From Candidatus Sumerlaeota bacterium (GTDB lineage Bacteria; Sumerlaeota; Sumerlaeia; JADFCT01), in contig JAPLSP010000715.1 of NCBI GenBank assembly GCA_026398575.1, positions 1-16,727 of the forward strand: DNA of 16,727 nt, read 5' to 3'. How positions within the stretch are numbered: the first letter of the stretch is position 1; each line of letters opens with the position of its first letter. Below are positions 7,889 to 14,693 of this stretch, piece after piece. The position numbers and the translations under genes were made by a program. The notes beneath the pieces are model-generated. The model was not told the origin of the DNA. It did not search any database and saw only the letters and a list, made by a program, of their open reading frames with translations.

Positions 7889-8524
7889 ATGTTGAAAACA
7901 GCGATGAAAGCAATTGCGATCGGACTTCTTGTGAGCGGGATATCATTTTATGCAAAAGCCGCAGAGAGCGGGCCGGGACTGTTTGAGTTTGCGAAGGCGC
8001 AGCGCGAACGGCGCTACGAGCAAGTCCCGCACAAGGTGTTGGCTTTCTATTACACATGGTATGGCATGCCCGAGCGCCAAGGGGAATGGATACACTGGGA
8101 GCGGGTGAACCTGGATAAAAAGGATATTGGGAGTTCGACGCACTATCCCGTCAACGGGCCTTATGACTCGCTTGATCCGGCGGTCATCGGCAAGCATATA
8201 GACCAAGCCAAACAAAGCAGCCTGGACGGCTTCATCTGCACATGGTGGGGGCAGGGCGGCATCACCGACAAGGCGATTCCGATACTTCTGGACACCGCCG
8301 CCAAAAAAGATTTCTCGATCACCGTCTATTGGGAGACGATTGAAAAAAATGGCGCGCCCAGTCTCGATCGGGGCGTTTCCGACGTGGCGTATATTCTCAA
8401 GAAATACGGCAAGCATCCGGGGTTCCTGAAAGTTGGCGGAAAGCCGGTCATTTTTGTTTATGGGCGTGTCATGGCGGAAGTCAAACCGGGGCAATGGCCG
8501 GAGATGATCACGCGCATCCGCTAG
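7889..8524 (+). CDS. Secreted GH99-like protein, N-terminal half (gene split by amber stop)
   Basis: Residues 1-25 are a Sec signal peptide ending A-K-A-A. The barrel follows, starting with V-L-A-F-Y-Y-T-W-Y-G, then D-G-F-I-C-T-W-W-G and K-P-V-I-F-V-Y-G-R, as in GH99/GH71-type (beta/alpha)8 proteins (endo-alpha-mannosidase-like). The frame stops after 211 residues at TAG 8522-8524, in mid-barrel. The rest of the barrel, including the catalytic glutamates, continues downstream in the same frame. The two pieces make one gene, 7889-9748, of about 619 codons. This half alone should be inactive. A CAG-to-TAG change would fit the site. Pseudogene, recent mutation or sequence error are all possible. 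Confidence 0.85.
   Translation: MLKTAMKAIAIGLLVSGISFYAKAAESGPGLFEFAKAQRERRYEQVPHKVLAFYYTWYGMPERQGEWIHWERVNLDKKDIGSSTHYPVNGPYDSLDPAVIGKHIDQAKQSSLDGFICTWWGQGGITDKAIPILLDTAAKKDFSITVYWETIEKNGAPSLDRGVSDVAYILKKYGKHPGFLKVGGKPVIFVYGRVMAEVKPGQWPEMITRIR
8522..8524 (+). other. In-frame amber codon interrupting the GH99-like gene
   Basis: TAG lies between ...I-T-R-I-R and E-S-G-M-D-C-L-L-I-A-D-G..., and both sides are in the same reading frame (7889 and 8534 agree modulo 3). AGGAA (8523-8527) lies six bases before ATG 8534, so restart of translation is conceivable. TAG is the ordinary stop of the GH16, DUF2442 and downstream pilT genes here, which argues against a recoded amber. Confidence 0.85.
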
Positions 8525-8533
8525 GAATCGGGC

Positions 8534-9748
8534 ATGGATTGCCTTCTCATCGCCGATGGAGTCAATGCCAGCAACGCGTTGCTCTTCGATGGGCTCCATG
8601 ACTACAACCTTGCCGATGAGTTCAGCAACAAGACGCCCGAAGCGCTCCGAGCATTTGCGCGCGAGAAGTTTGGCGCGGAAGTGGAAACCGCGCGCTCGCA
8701 TGGACGGCTTTCGTGCCTGACGGTTATCCCCGGATATGACGACACCAAGATTCGCAAGCCCGGCCTGAAGGTTGAGCGCTACGACGGCAAACTCTATTCG
8801 ACGCTCTGGGAGCAGGCCATCGCCAGCGACCCGGATTGGGTCCTCATCACTTCCTGGAACGAATGGCATGAAGGCTCTGAGATCGAGCCGAGCGTCGAAT
8901 ACGGCGATCAATACCTGAACTTAACGAAACAACACGCGGCGACTTTCAAGAAAAATCCCTTCAGCTCGGCAAAAGCGAAACATGCGGCGGCCTTGAGCGA
9001 AGCGCAGGCCGGCGAACTGCGCGAATGTTTCAAGGGGCGCAAAGTCGCTGTGCTGCCGGGCGGACGCAGCGAAGCGGTCTTCCTGCTGGCCGGCGCGGGC
9101 ATAGAGGTGGTCGAGTTGGATTGGGCGCAGCTGCTCGATCCCGCCGTCTTCAACTCAAAGGCATTTCCCGTTCTGGTCAATGCAGGCTATGAGGACTATA
9201 CACAGACGGTCAAGGACGCCGGCGACGTGGATCAGGCGCTGCTGCGCTACCTGCGCGAGGGAGGGCTTTTCATCGCCATGAGTTATGGGCCTCTGCCATT
9301 TTGTTACGATGAAAAACACACTCCGATAAATTCCGCTCATAAATTCGGTTTCCCCATTGGCGGCGGCGGCGATTTACCCAAAACCATAGCCAGTTGGGAA
9401 AAGCCGCCCGAAGGCGCGCGGCTGACGTTCGAGATCAATGGAAGTTTTCTACGCGGTTTGCCGGAACGCAGTTTGCCCAAGAGCGCGCCTTTTCCTTCGA
9501 CGGGCGATCTGCGCTGGCGTCCGTGCAGCCGCGAAGGTCTGGCGGCTCAAGACGTCTATGAATCCGGCGCGCGTCTAGTGGATGAAAAAGGCAACTACTA
9601 CGGCGACGGGATCGCCTATATCGAACACAAACAATCCGCCCCGCGCGGCGGCAAAGCGATCTATGTTTGGATGAGAATGAACGACGTTTTCAATTCGCCA
9701 GATTTGGCTTATGCGATTTTCAGGCTCGCAGGGGAAAAGACCAAGTGA
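8534..9748 (+). CDS. GH99-like protein, C-terminal half, with GATase1-like domain
   Basis: In-frame continuation of the gene starting at 7889; ATG 8534 is the first possible restart, but the coding frame is intact from 8525. Numbering from 7889, residues 322-328 read S-W-N-E-W-H-E followed by G-S-E-I-E-P-S. E325 and E328 match the catalytic glutamate pair of GH99 alpha-mannan hydrolases. Residues about 385-460 resemble a class I glutamine-amidotransferase-like or ThuA-like fold (V-A-V-L-P-G-G, then a hydrophobic strand and L-R-E-G-G-L-F-I-A); no nucleophile Cys was recognised, so it may only bind sugar or be structural. The remaining 160 residues look beta-rich and unassigned. The stop is TGA, 42 bp before the convergent higA stop. 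A substrate cannot be named. Confidence 0.82.
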   Translation: MDCLLIADGVNASNALLFDGLHDYNLADEFSNKTPEALRAFAREKFGAEVETARSHGRLSCLTVIPGYDDTKIRKPGLKVERYDGKLYSTLWEQAIASDPDWVLITSWNEWHEGSEIEPSVEYGDQYLNLTKQHAATFKKNPFSSAKAKHAAALSEAQAGELRECFKGRKVAVLPGGRSEAVFLLAGAGIEVVELDWAQLLDPAVFNSKAFPVLVNAGYEDYTQTVKDAGDVDQALLRYLREGGLFIAMSYGPLPFCYDEKHTPINSAHKFGFPIGGGGDLPKTIASWEKPPEGARLTFEINGSFLRGLPERSLPKSAPFPSTGDLRWRPCSREGLAAQDVYESGARLVDEKGNYYGDGIAYIEHKQSAPRGGKAIYVWMRMNDVFNSPDLAYAIFRLAGEKTK

Positions 9749-9790
9749 CAGATTACGGCAATACAAGAGCAATCAGCGAATGATTCTTCA

Positions 9791-10093
9791 TCAAGCAGCT
9801 TTTTTGATCGGGTATGGGCGCACGTTTTTGGCTAATTCTTTGCGCTTGGATTCCATTTGATATAGATCGAACGAAGCCTGATGTCCGAGCCATGATTCCG
9901 CGCTTGTTCCAAAGACCATCTCCAGACGCATTGCCATCTCCGTTGATATGGCACTATGCCCATTTAATATTTTGGACAAAGTACTACGGGAAACATTCAG
10001 CCGCCGGGCTGCCTCGGCAATGGAAACATTCATCGGTTCAAGCCATAATCCTTGCAGTACTTCTCCGGGATGCGGAGGATTATGCATTCTCAT
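9791..10093 (-). CDS. higA: HigA-family antitoxin (orphan)
   Basis: A 100-residue XRE-type DNA-binding protein of the HigA/VapI family. It starts [13 protein letters not shown], the family N-terminus. The helix-turn-helix covers about residues 24-60 ([12 protein letters not shown], then L-S-K-I-L-N-G). The family's closing W-L-x-x-Q-x-x-x-D-L segment is at 68-77. HigA proteins bind and neutralise a HigB mRNA interferase and repress their own operon. higB normally precedes higA, but nothing like it is visible on this strand between 10094 and 10525. A palindrome just upstream may be its operator. ATG 10093 gives the full family N-terminus; ATG 10087 is an alternative. It may act as a solitary repressor or be a remnant. 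Confidence 0.88.
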   Translation of the reverse strand: MRMHNPPHPGEVLQGLWLEPMNVSIAEAARRLNVSRSTLSKILNGHSAISTEMAMRLEMVFGTSAESWLGHQASFDLYQMESKRKELAKNVRPYPIKKAA

Positions 10094-10111
10094 AACCCAT
10101 TACCAAAAAAT

Positions 10112-10133
10112 GAACGACAACATGTTGTCATTC
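10112..10133. promoter_or_regulatory. Palindromic operator candidate upstream of higA
   Basis: GACAACATGTTGTC (10116-10129) is a perfect 14-bp palindrome. With the flanking GAAC and ATTC it extends to 22 bp with one mismatched pair. It ends 18 bases before the higA start codon, where HigA-type repressors usually bind. Autoregulation is inferred from position and symmetry. Confidence 0.6.
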
Positions 10134-10146
10134 GCGCAAGCTACGG

Positions 10147-10255
10147 AAAAATCCGTGTTAATCCGCCCGATCCGCCCGATCCGTGTTCTATCTCAATCTG
10201 ATTTTTTGTGATAGAACACGGATCGGGCGGATCGGGCGGATCATGACGGATTTTT
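10147..10255. repeat. Long near-perfect inverted repeat (hairpin element)
   Basis: Two perfect 32-bp arms (10161-10192 and 10210-10241) surround a 17-base loop. With the outer sequences the symmetry runs to about 46 bp per arm with three mismatches, ending in GGATTTTT on both strands. Each arm holds tandem ATCCGCCCG units. The element lies between divergent genes (higA and the DUF4160 gene), so there is no obvious transcript for it to terminate. A dispersed palindromic intergenic element is the better reading; the T runs on both sides would also make it a two-way terminator. Confidence 0.75.
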
Positions 10256-10525
10256 AGCAACAGGCACGGGCGCCATGAACAAACCATCTAATTCTCTGGC
10301 GCGGCAATGTGCAAATTTTTTCTAACAGAGTTTGAAAAAATCCTAGTCATTTCTCAGGCGCTTTTGTTATTTTAGTCATCATCTGAAAAAGCTTTCAATC
10401 CCAAATTCGGGGATGAACCACATTGATTTTTTTGCGGTTCCCGTTCTCATGATTCACGCCTGTCTTCCACCCTTGACATTGCCTGGCGGCCTGACAAAAA
10501 CTTCAGCCCATCAAGCGAGGCGGCA
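10256..10525. other. Intergenic region before the DUF4160 gene
   Basis: No gene is supported in these 270 bp, and a search for a higB-like frame on the minus strand found none. A TTGACA at 10473-10478 could be the -35 of the DUF4160-DUF2442 transcript, but the sequence 17 bases on (AAAAAC) is a poor -10. Confidence 0.5.
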
Positions 10526-10726
10526 ATGGCAAGAATCCGACGCTATGGATATATCGTGGAATGGTTCATCGGTGATCATGTTCCGAGACATGTTCATGCT
10601 TATGACGCAAAAGGCCGGTTCTTAGGCCGGATTGACGTGAACAGCTTGTCGGGCGTCGAAGACTGGAAGCCGCCGCGGGCATTAATCAAACTGATCCAAG
10701 AGCTGCAGAACGAAGGCCGTCTATGA
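10526..10726 (+). CDS. DUF4160 domain protein
   Basis: A 66-residue protein with the DUF4160 signature: M-A-R-I-R-R-Y-G near the start, then F-I-G-D-H-V-P-R-H-V-H (family pattern D-H-x-P-x-H-x-H) and a C-terminal helix K-L-I-Q-E-L-Q. GAGG lies six to seven bases before the ATG. It overlaps the next gene by four bases (ATGA at 10723), which indicates translational coupling. DUF4160 and DUF2442 genes often occur together and have been regarded as a toxin-antitoxin-like pair; the biochemical function is not established. The His-rich motif suggests a metal site or active site, which is inference. Confidence 0.85.
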   Translation: MARIRRYGYIVEWFIGDHVPRHVHAYDAKGRFLGRIDVNSLSGVEDWKPPRALIKLIQELQNEGRL

Positions 10727-11031
10727 AAACCGCCGTGCAACTTAAGACCCCGTATGGGAAAGCCGTGTTTTCACGTGTCATGCATGTCCGCTATCTCAGC
10801 TGGGAGGACGCTTTTGACGTGGAGTTCGAAGACGGGTTATGTTTCTTGGAGCCACACGCGGCTATCCGCAAAGCCAATCATATATCCGATGATGCCGTCC
10901 CTGTCTCTGTTCAAGCGGATCCGGAACTTGGCAGCCATTTCATAGTTACATACAACACGGGAGAGACAGCAGAAGTATCCTGGGCATTTATTCGTGAACT
11001 GCCTCCCCGACGCGCCAAGGCGGGAAAATAG
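10723..11031 (+). CDS. DUF2442 domain protein
   Basis: A 102-residue partner of the DUF4160 protein, starting inside its stop codon. DUF2442 features are the strand pair around V-R-Y-L-S-W-E-D-A-F-D-V-E-F-E-D-G and the later acidic/aromatic stretch. The first 20 residues are a short N-terminal extension, and the tail (P-P-R-R-A-K-A-G-K) is basic. Members are small, cytoplasmic and of unknown function. A TA-like antitoxin role is inferred from the gene pairing only. It ends with TAG, 7 bp from the convergent msr gene stop. Confidence 0.82.
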   Translation: MKTAVQLKTPYGKAVFSRVMHVRYLSWEDAFDVEFEDGLCFLEPHAAIRKANHISDDAVPVSVQADPELGSHFIVTYNTGETAEVSWAFIRELPPRRAKAGK

Positions 11032-11038
11032 ATGAGGC

Positions 11039-12085
11039 TTATTTTTTCTTTTCCGGCATCAGCTTCAGCGACACTGAGTTGATGCAGAAACGTTTCCCCG
11101 TGGGCTGCGGGCCGTCGTCGAAGACGTGTCCCAGGTGCGCGCCGCATTCGGGGCAGGTGACTTCGATGCGGTTCATGCCGTGGCTGTGGTCGGGGGTGTA
11201 TTTCACATCCTCTGCGCCGACGGGCTTCGTGAAGCTGGGCCAGCCGCAGCCGGAATCGAATTTGGACTTGGAGTCGAACAACGTCTTCCCGCAGGCGGCG
11301 CAAACATAGACACCCGGGGTTTTCGTTTTCCAATAGGCGCCGGTGAAAGGCTGTTCCGTGCCTTTCTCCCTCATGATGTCGTATTGCTCGGGCGTCAGGA
11401 TTTTTTTCCACTCCGCGTCCGTTTTCTGCGCTTTGCTCTTGGGCGCCAATTTATCGAGGGCGGACTTGGGCAGGACGTGGCAGGCCGCTGCATTGCCGCT
11501 CTTTTCGAAATAACGCTGGTGATAGTCTTCGGCCCGCCAGAAATCGCCCGCCGGAGCGATCTCCGTCACGATCTTGCGATTCTTGAATTCCGGCATTTGC
11601 TGCAGGCGGTCGCGCGAGGCGACGGCCGCCCCCTTCTGCGCATCGCTGTGAGTGAAAATCACGGAGCGGTACTGCTCGCCCACGTCCGGACCTTGCCGGT
11701 TCTTCGTTGTCGGATCGTGGCTGTCCCAGAAAATTTGCAGCAGATCCTCGTAGGAGATGACCTTGGGATCGAATTCGATCTGCATCACCTCGGCGTGTCC
11801 TGTGTCGCCGCGACAGACGTCTTTATAAGAAGGATGCTTCGTGTGTCCGCCCATAAAGCCGACGGCGGTGGACTGCACGCCTTTGAGCTGCCGGAAGATT
11901 TCCTCGACTCCCCAAAAACAACCCGCTCCGAACGTTGCCGTTTCCATTTTGGTATCCGCTCCCTTGTCTGCGATTTTAACCGCGCCGGGCGATTGAGCCG
12001 GCTCGCTCGCAATGTTCTTCTTCAATTCAAAGAGCAAGACGCCGCCGACCAGTACCGCTATCAGAATCAAGCTGTGCCGAATCAT
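11039..12085 (-). CDS. msrAB: Exported MsrA-MsrB fusion methionine sulfoxide reductase
   Basis: A 348-residue bifunctional enzyme that reduces both the S and R forms of methionine sulfoxide. The frame is open to 12280, but ATG 12085 is chosen: GGAG lies 8 bases upstream and the protein then begins with M-I-R-H-S plus a hydrophobic segment (residues 5-19), a signal peptide or membrane anchor. The MsrA domain is about 47-205, with G-C56-F-W-G and G-H-A-E-V. C91 and C202 are possible resolving cysteines. The MsrB domain is about 222-345, with zinc ligands C262/C265 and C311/C314, the G-C-G-W-P-S-F motif, and catalytic C334 in R-F-C-I-N-S. With its export signal it would repair oxidised methionines outside the cytoplasm, fitting the many secreted proteins nearby. 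Its reductant partner is not in the window. Confidence 0.95.
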   Translation of the reverse strand: MIRHSLILIAVLVGGVLLFELKKNIASEPAQSPGAVKIADKGADTKMETATFGAGCFWGVEEIFRQLKGVQSTAVGFMGGHTKHPSYKDVCRGDTGHAEVMQIEFDPKVISYEDLLQIFWDSHDPTTKNRQGPDVGEQYRSVIFTHSDAQKGAAVASRDRLQQMPEFKNRKIVTEIAPAGDFWRAEDYHQRYFEKSGNAAACHVLPKSALDKLAPKSKAQKTDAEWKKILTPEQYDIMREKGTEQPFTGAYWKTKTPGVYVCAACGKTLFDSKSKFDSGCGWPSFTKPVGAEDVKYTPDHSHGMNRIEVTCPECGAHLGHVFDDGPQPTGKRFCINSVSLKLMPEKKK

Positions 12086-12461
12086 TGTCAACTCTCCATG
12101 ATCACGTTTCAAAAAGCATACGTTCGATTTCCCAATTCCCATAGGACTCGTTACATATATTTCTATAGCAAAATGCGAACACCGTCCTAAATACGAGCCG
12201 GATTTGAGAGTGTTGAGGTGCGGTCTTTCCGATAGCCCTGCGAAGGAAACCGAATAGCCCATTGACAGGGGGGCGCTCAAGCGTAATAATCAAATCAATG
12301 ATGAAGCAAGACGCAGCGAGCGAAGATAAGAAAGATGGTTGAAGCCCGCTATCCGCCCTGCGGTATCAGGGAACGCTTGCTCGCCCGTCAGCTTGGTAAA
12401 GGCCACTAAGGTATGCTCCGGCTTGCGGCGGACGAGAATTTCAATAACGACAATGTCTGTC
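12086..12461. other. Intergenic region between BNR_4 gene and msrAB
   Basis: 376 bp with no confident gene. On the minus strand a stop-free stretch from about 12459 to 12288 (about 57 codons, reading ...V-V-I-E-I-L-V-R-R-K-P-E-H-T-L-V-A-F...) has no start codon and no recognised homology. It could be a gene remnant or a repeated intergenic sequence. Its complement is also largely open. The rest is the 5' flank of msrAB. Confidence 0.4.
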
Positions 12462-13904
12462 TCAGTGCCTTATTTCTGCCACCTGCCTGATAATCTTGAC
12501 CACCCGCAGCATGGACGGCTCTGGCAGCGGGCCTTCGCGCGCGCGGTCGCGGTTGGCGCCGAGCGTTTCCCAGGTTAGCTCATAGCGCGTTCCAGCCTCG
12601 TCGGATTGCCCGAGGTCGTTGGCGTTTTTTTTCCCCATGCCGGGGAATTTGGATTCGATCCGCAACGAGGCCAATGGATCTCTTGGCTTTGTCAGCAGCC
12701 CGACCGGCTTGAGCGTCTTTCCGTCCAATTCATAAAGTCCGCCGCCATTCTTGTTCAAGTAGCTCAATGCAAGATTGCCATTATCCAGGGGGGCGACCCC
12801 GCCATGCCGGACTTCGACGTCCGGCAGGGAGCCGCCGCCGCCGAAGTCATAGCGGTAGCCGCTCCAGTCGCTCGTTTGATAAATGCGCCATTGTCCCGCT
12901 TCGAGACGCGCGTTGTAGATTTGCGAATTACCTGTCGCGTCGTATTTATGATAGGTGATGACCGGGCGTTTGAGCGCGTCAAAACCCAGCTTGACAAGCG
13001 GATTGAGCATGCCTTTACGCGGTCCGGTAGGATCCACCACCACGTCGCTTGCAATGGTGATTGGCAGCGTCAGAGGCTTGCCGGCGCCGTTTTCCCAGCG
13101 AGTCAGATCGCGGCTGCGAGCATAAGAAAGATGATGATTGGTCGCCGCGTCGGGCGTGTCGCGCCATACCCAGGCGAGATGATAGACGCCATCCGGCCCC
13201 AATAGCGGCCCCTGGCAATACGCGTTCATTTTGCCCTGGCCGAACGCCAGCGGCGTCGCTAGCAGGCGCTTCCAGGTTTTGGAGCTTTCATCGTAGATAT
13301 TATAGAGATCGTCGCCGCTGCCGCTCCGGCCATCGCGATATTTGTAAACCAGCGCGCCCTGCGGATCGCGAAAGAAAACCGGATACGTCACTCGCAGTTC
13401 GCGCTCCGGTCCGATCATGTTCGGGATGCGTTCGAGCGTCGAGGCGTCGATCGGCTTGGCGCTCCGTAAATAGATTAGTGGAACGCAATGCATGTTGCCC
13501 GAGATATGCAGACAGTCCGCGCGATCCAGCGTCATGGCGATGTAGTTATGGCTGTCCCAGACGACGCTGGTGGGCAATTTTTTGAAATGCCATTGCTTCG
13601 AATCGAGCGCCCGCTGGGCGACAGTCATGGCGCGTTGGGCGTCATAGTAGGCGACGAATTGCGTCTGCTTACGGGTCAGCAGCGCGAAACTAACCGGATG
13701 TCCCGCCCACACCGGTTCGATATCAATGGCCGCCTCGACTTTTTCAGCGCCAGCGCCGGGATAGGGGCGCGAAGGCAAAGCCGCCTTCGGTTGAGCCCAC
13801 GCGCAATCGAATGAAGCAAGCCATAAAGCGCCGGTTACTGCAAAAACTTTGAATACAATCATTCCACGAAATATCACACACGTGCAATCATCACTATTCC
13901 CCAT
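12462..13904 (-). CDS. Secreted BNR_4-type beta-propeller, likely polysaccharide lyase or glycosidase
   Basis: A 480-residue exported protein. ATG 13904 has AAGGA seven bases upstream. A second ATG at 13862 would give a shorter signal peptide (M-I-V-F-K-V-F, then A-W-A) but has a poorly spaced ribosome site. The mature part fits the BNR repeat-containing family (BNR_4), a seven-bladed propeller: F-V-A-Y-Y-D, W-D-S-H-N-Y-I-A, D-C-L-H-I-S-G-N-M-H, Y-H-K-Y-D-A-T-G, and a closing P-S-M-L-R-V-V-K-I. Relatives include enzymes acting on rhamnose-glucuronate polymers (GH145 and PL24/25/27-type folds). The S-H-N and S-G-N-M-H segments with two His may contribute to the active site. Chemistry and substrate cannot be assigned. 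It lies alone between a pilT gene and msrAB, so co-transcription is uncertain. Confidence 0.85.
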   Translation of the reverse strand: MGNSDDCTCVIFRGMIVFKVFAVTGALWLASFDCAWAQPKAALPSRPYPGAGAEKVEAAIDIEPVWAGHPVSFALLTRKQTQFVAYYDAQRAMTVAQRALDSKQWHFKKLPTSVVWDSHNYIAMTLDRADCLHISGNMHCVPLIYLRSAKPIDASTLERIPNMIGPERELRVTYPVFFRDPQGALVYKYRDGRSGSGDDLYNIYDESSKTWKRLLATPLAFGQGKMNAYCQGPLLGPDGVYHLAWVWRDTPDAATNHHLSYARSRDLTRWENGAGKPLTLPITIASDVVVDPTGPRKGMLNPLVKLGFDALKRPVITYHKYDATGNSQIYNARLEAGQWRIYQTSDWSGYRYDFGGGGSLPDVEVRHGGVAPLDNGNLALSYLNKNGGGLYELDGKTLKPVGLLTKPRDPLASLRIESKFPGMGKKNANDLGQSDEAGTRYELTWETLGANRDRAREGPLPEPSMLRVVKIIRQVAEIRH

Positions 13905-13927
13905 TTCATCATCCTTCGCAAATTTAT

Positions 13928-13972
13928 GGTCTTTGCAATCCTTGCGGTCCTTGCAGTCCTTGTTGTCCTTCT
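13928..13972. repeat. 9-bp tandem repeat (CAAGGA-type), five units
   Basis: Five units of 9 bp (13928-13936, 13937-13945, 13946-13954, 13955-13963, 13964-13972) share the core TCCTTG, or on the minus strand CAAGGA. The array ends 24 bp upstream of the BNR_4 start. A further related AAGGAT, after a degenerate stretch, supplies that gene's ribosome site. It is probably a dispersed intergenic tandem repeat; no function can be assigned from sequence. Confidence 0.65.
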
Positions 13973-14006
13973 CGCCCCACCCCGCCCCACAAAAAAATCA
14001 TCTCCT

Positions 14007-14693
14007 CTAATTCGCATCGCGGAAACGGTCGAACCGCTCCTTGTCTATGGATTTCATATAAGCCTCGTGGCCGCTGATGACCTGTTTGTTCATCAGGTCT
14101 TCGATGACGTCATCCATGATCTGCATGCCGGCGGCCTTCCCGCTCATCATGACGGACTGCAATTTATGCAACGCGCCCGAGCCTTCGCGGATGATGTTGC
14201 TCACGGCGGTGTTTTGGATCAGGATTTCAACGACGGCGACGCGCCCGCCGTCCTTTGTCTTCAGGAGCAACTGCGAACAGACCGCCTTGAGCGACTCGCT
14301 GAGCATCGTCCGGATTTGCGGCTGCTGATCGGCGGGGAAGACGCTGATGATACGGTCAAGAGTCTTGGCGGCGCTGTTGGTGTGGAGCGTTGCAAAGACC
14401 AGATGGCCCGCTTCGGCGGCGCTGATCGCAAGACTGATCGTCTCCAGGTCGCGCATCTCGCCCACGAGAATCACGTCGCAATCGGCGTGTCCCGAGGCTT
14501 GCAGCGCCTCCTCGAAACTGGCCGCGTCAATCCCCACCTCGCGCTGGACGATGATGGATTTTTTGTTGGGGTGGACGAATTCGATCGGCTCCTCGATCGT
14601 CAGGATATGGCGCGCGCTGTTGCGGTTGATATAGTCAATGATCGCCGCCAGCGTCGTGGACTTGCCGCTGCCGGTCGGACCGGTGATCAGCAC
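14007..14693 (-). CDS. pilT: PilT family ATPase, C-terminal half (frameshifted gene)
   Basis: The core ATPase part of the gene starting at 15070, in another reading frame; the nominal start is GTG 14693, which is really V-L-I-T-G-P in mid-protein. It has Walker A G-P-T-G-S-G-K-S-T, Asp box I-L-T-I-E-E-P-I-E-F-V-H, Walker B D-V-I-L-V-G-E-M-R-D-L-E-T and His box G-H-L-V-F-A-T-L-H-T. Near the end is A-V-S-N-I-I-R-E, the counterpart of PilT's A-I-R-N-L-I-R-E retraction motif. All catalytic motifs are intact; only the frame is broken. PilT hexamers at the inner membrane hydrolyse ATP to depolymerise type IV pili. Together with the N-terminal part it would be about 354 residues, a normal PilT length. 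It ends with TAG. Confidence 0.9.
   Translation of the reverse strand: MLITGPTGSGKSTTLAAIIDYINRNSARHILTIEEPIEFVHPNKKSIIVQREVGIDAASFEEALQASGHADCDVILVGEMRDLETISLAISAAEAGHLVFATLHTNSAAKTLDRIISVFPADQQPQIRTMLSESLKAVCSQLLLKTKDGGRVAVVEILIQNTAVSNIIREGSGALHKLQSVMMSGKAAGMQIMDDVIEDLMNKQVISGHEAYMKSIDKERFDRFRDAN

Noticed and set aside
8522..8524. Amber codon as genome-wide recoding (for example pyrrolysine)
   Set aside because: TAG is the natural stop of the GH16, DUF2442 and downstream pilT genes in the same window, and no pyl-like gene is seen.
7943..8911. 322-codon minus-strand frame
   Set aside because: It is antisense to the GH99-like gene, spans the amber site, and has no recognisable domain.
8534..9748. 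Two independent adjacent genes at 7889-8524 and 8534-9748
   Set aside because: They share one frame, and the break falls inside one GH99-like barrel whose catalytic motif is in the second part.
10147..10255. Insertion sequence end
   Set aside because: No transposase gene or second copy is seen in the window; it is kept only as a palindromic repeat.
11126..12190. 354-codon plus-strand frame
   Set aside because: It is the antisense of the msrAB gene, which has all catalytic and zinc-binding motifs on the other strand.
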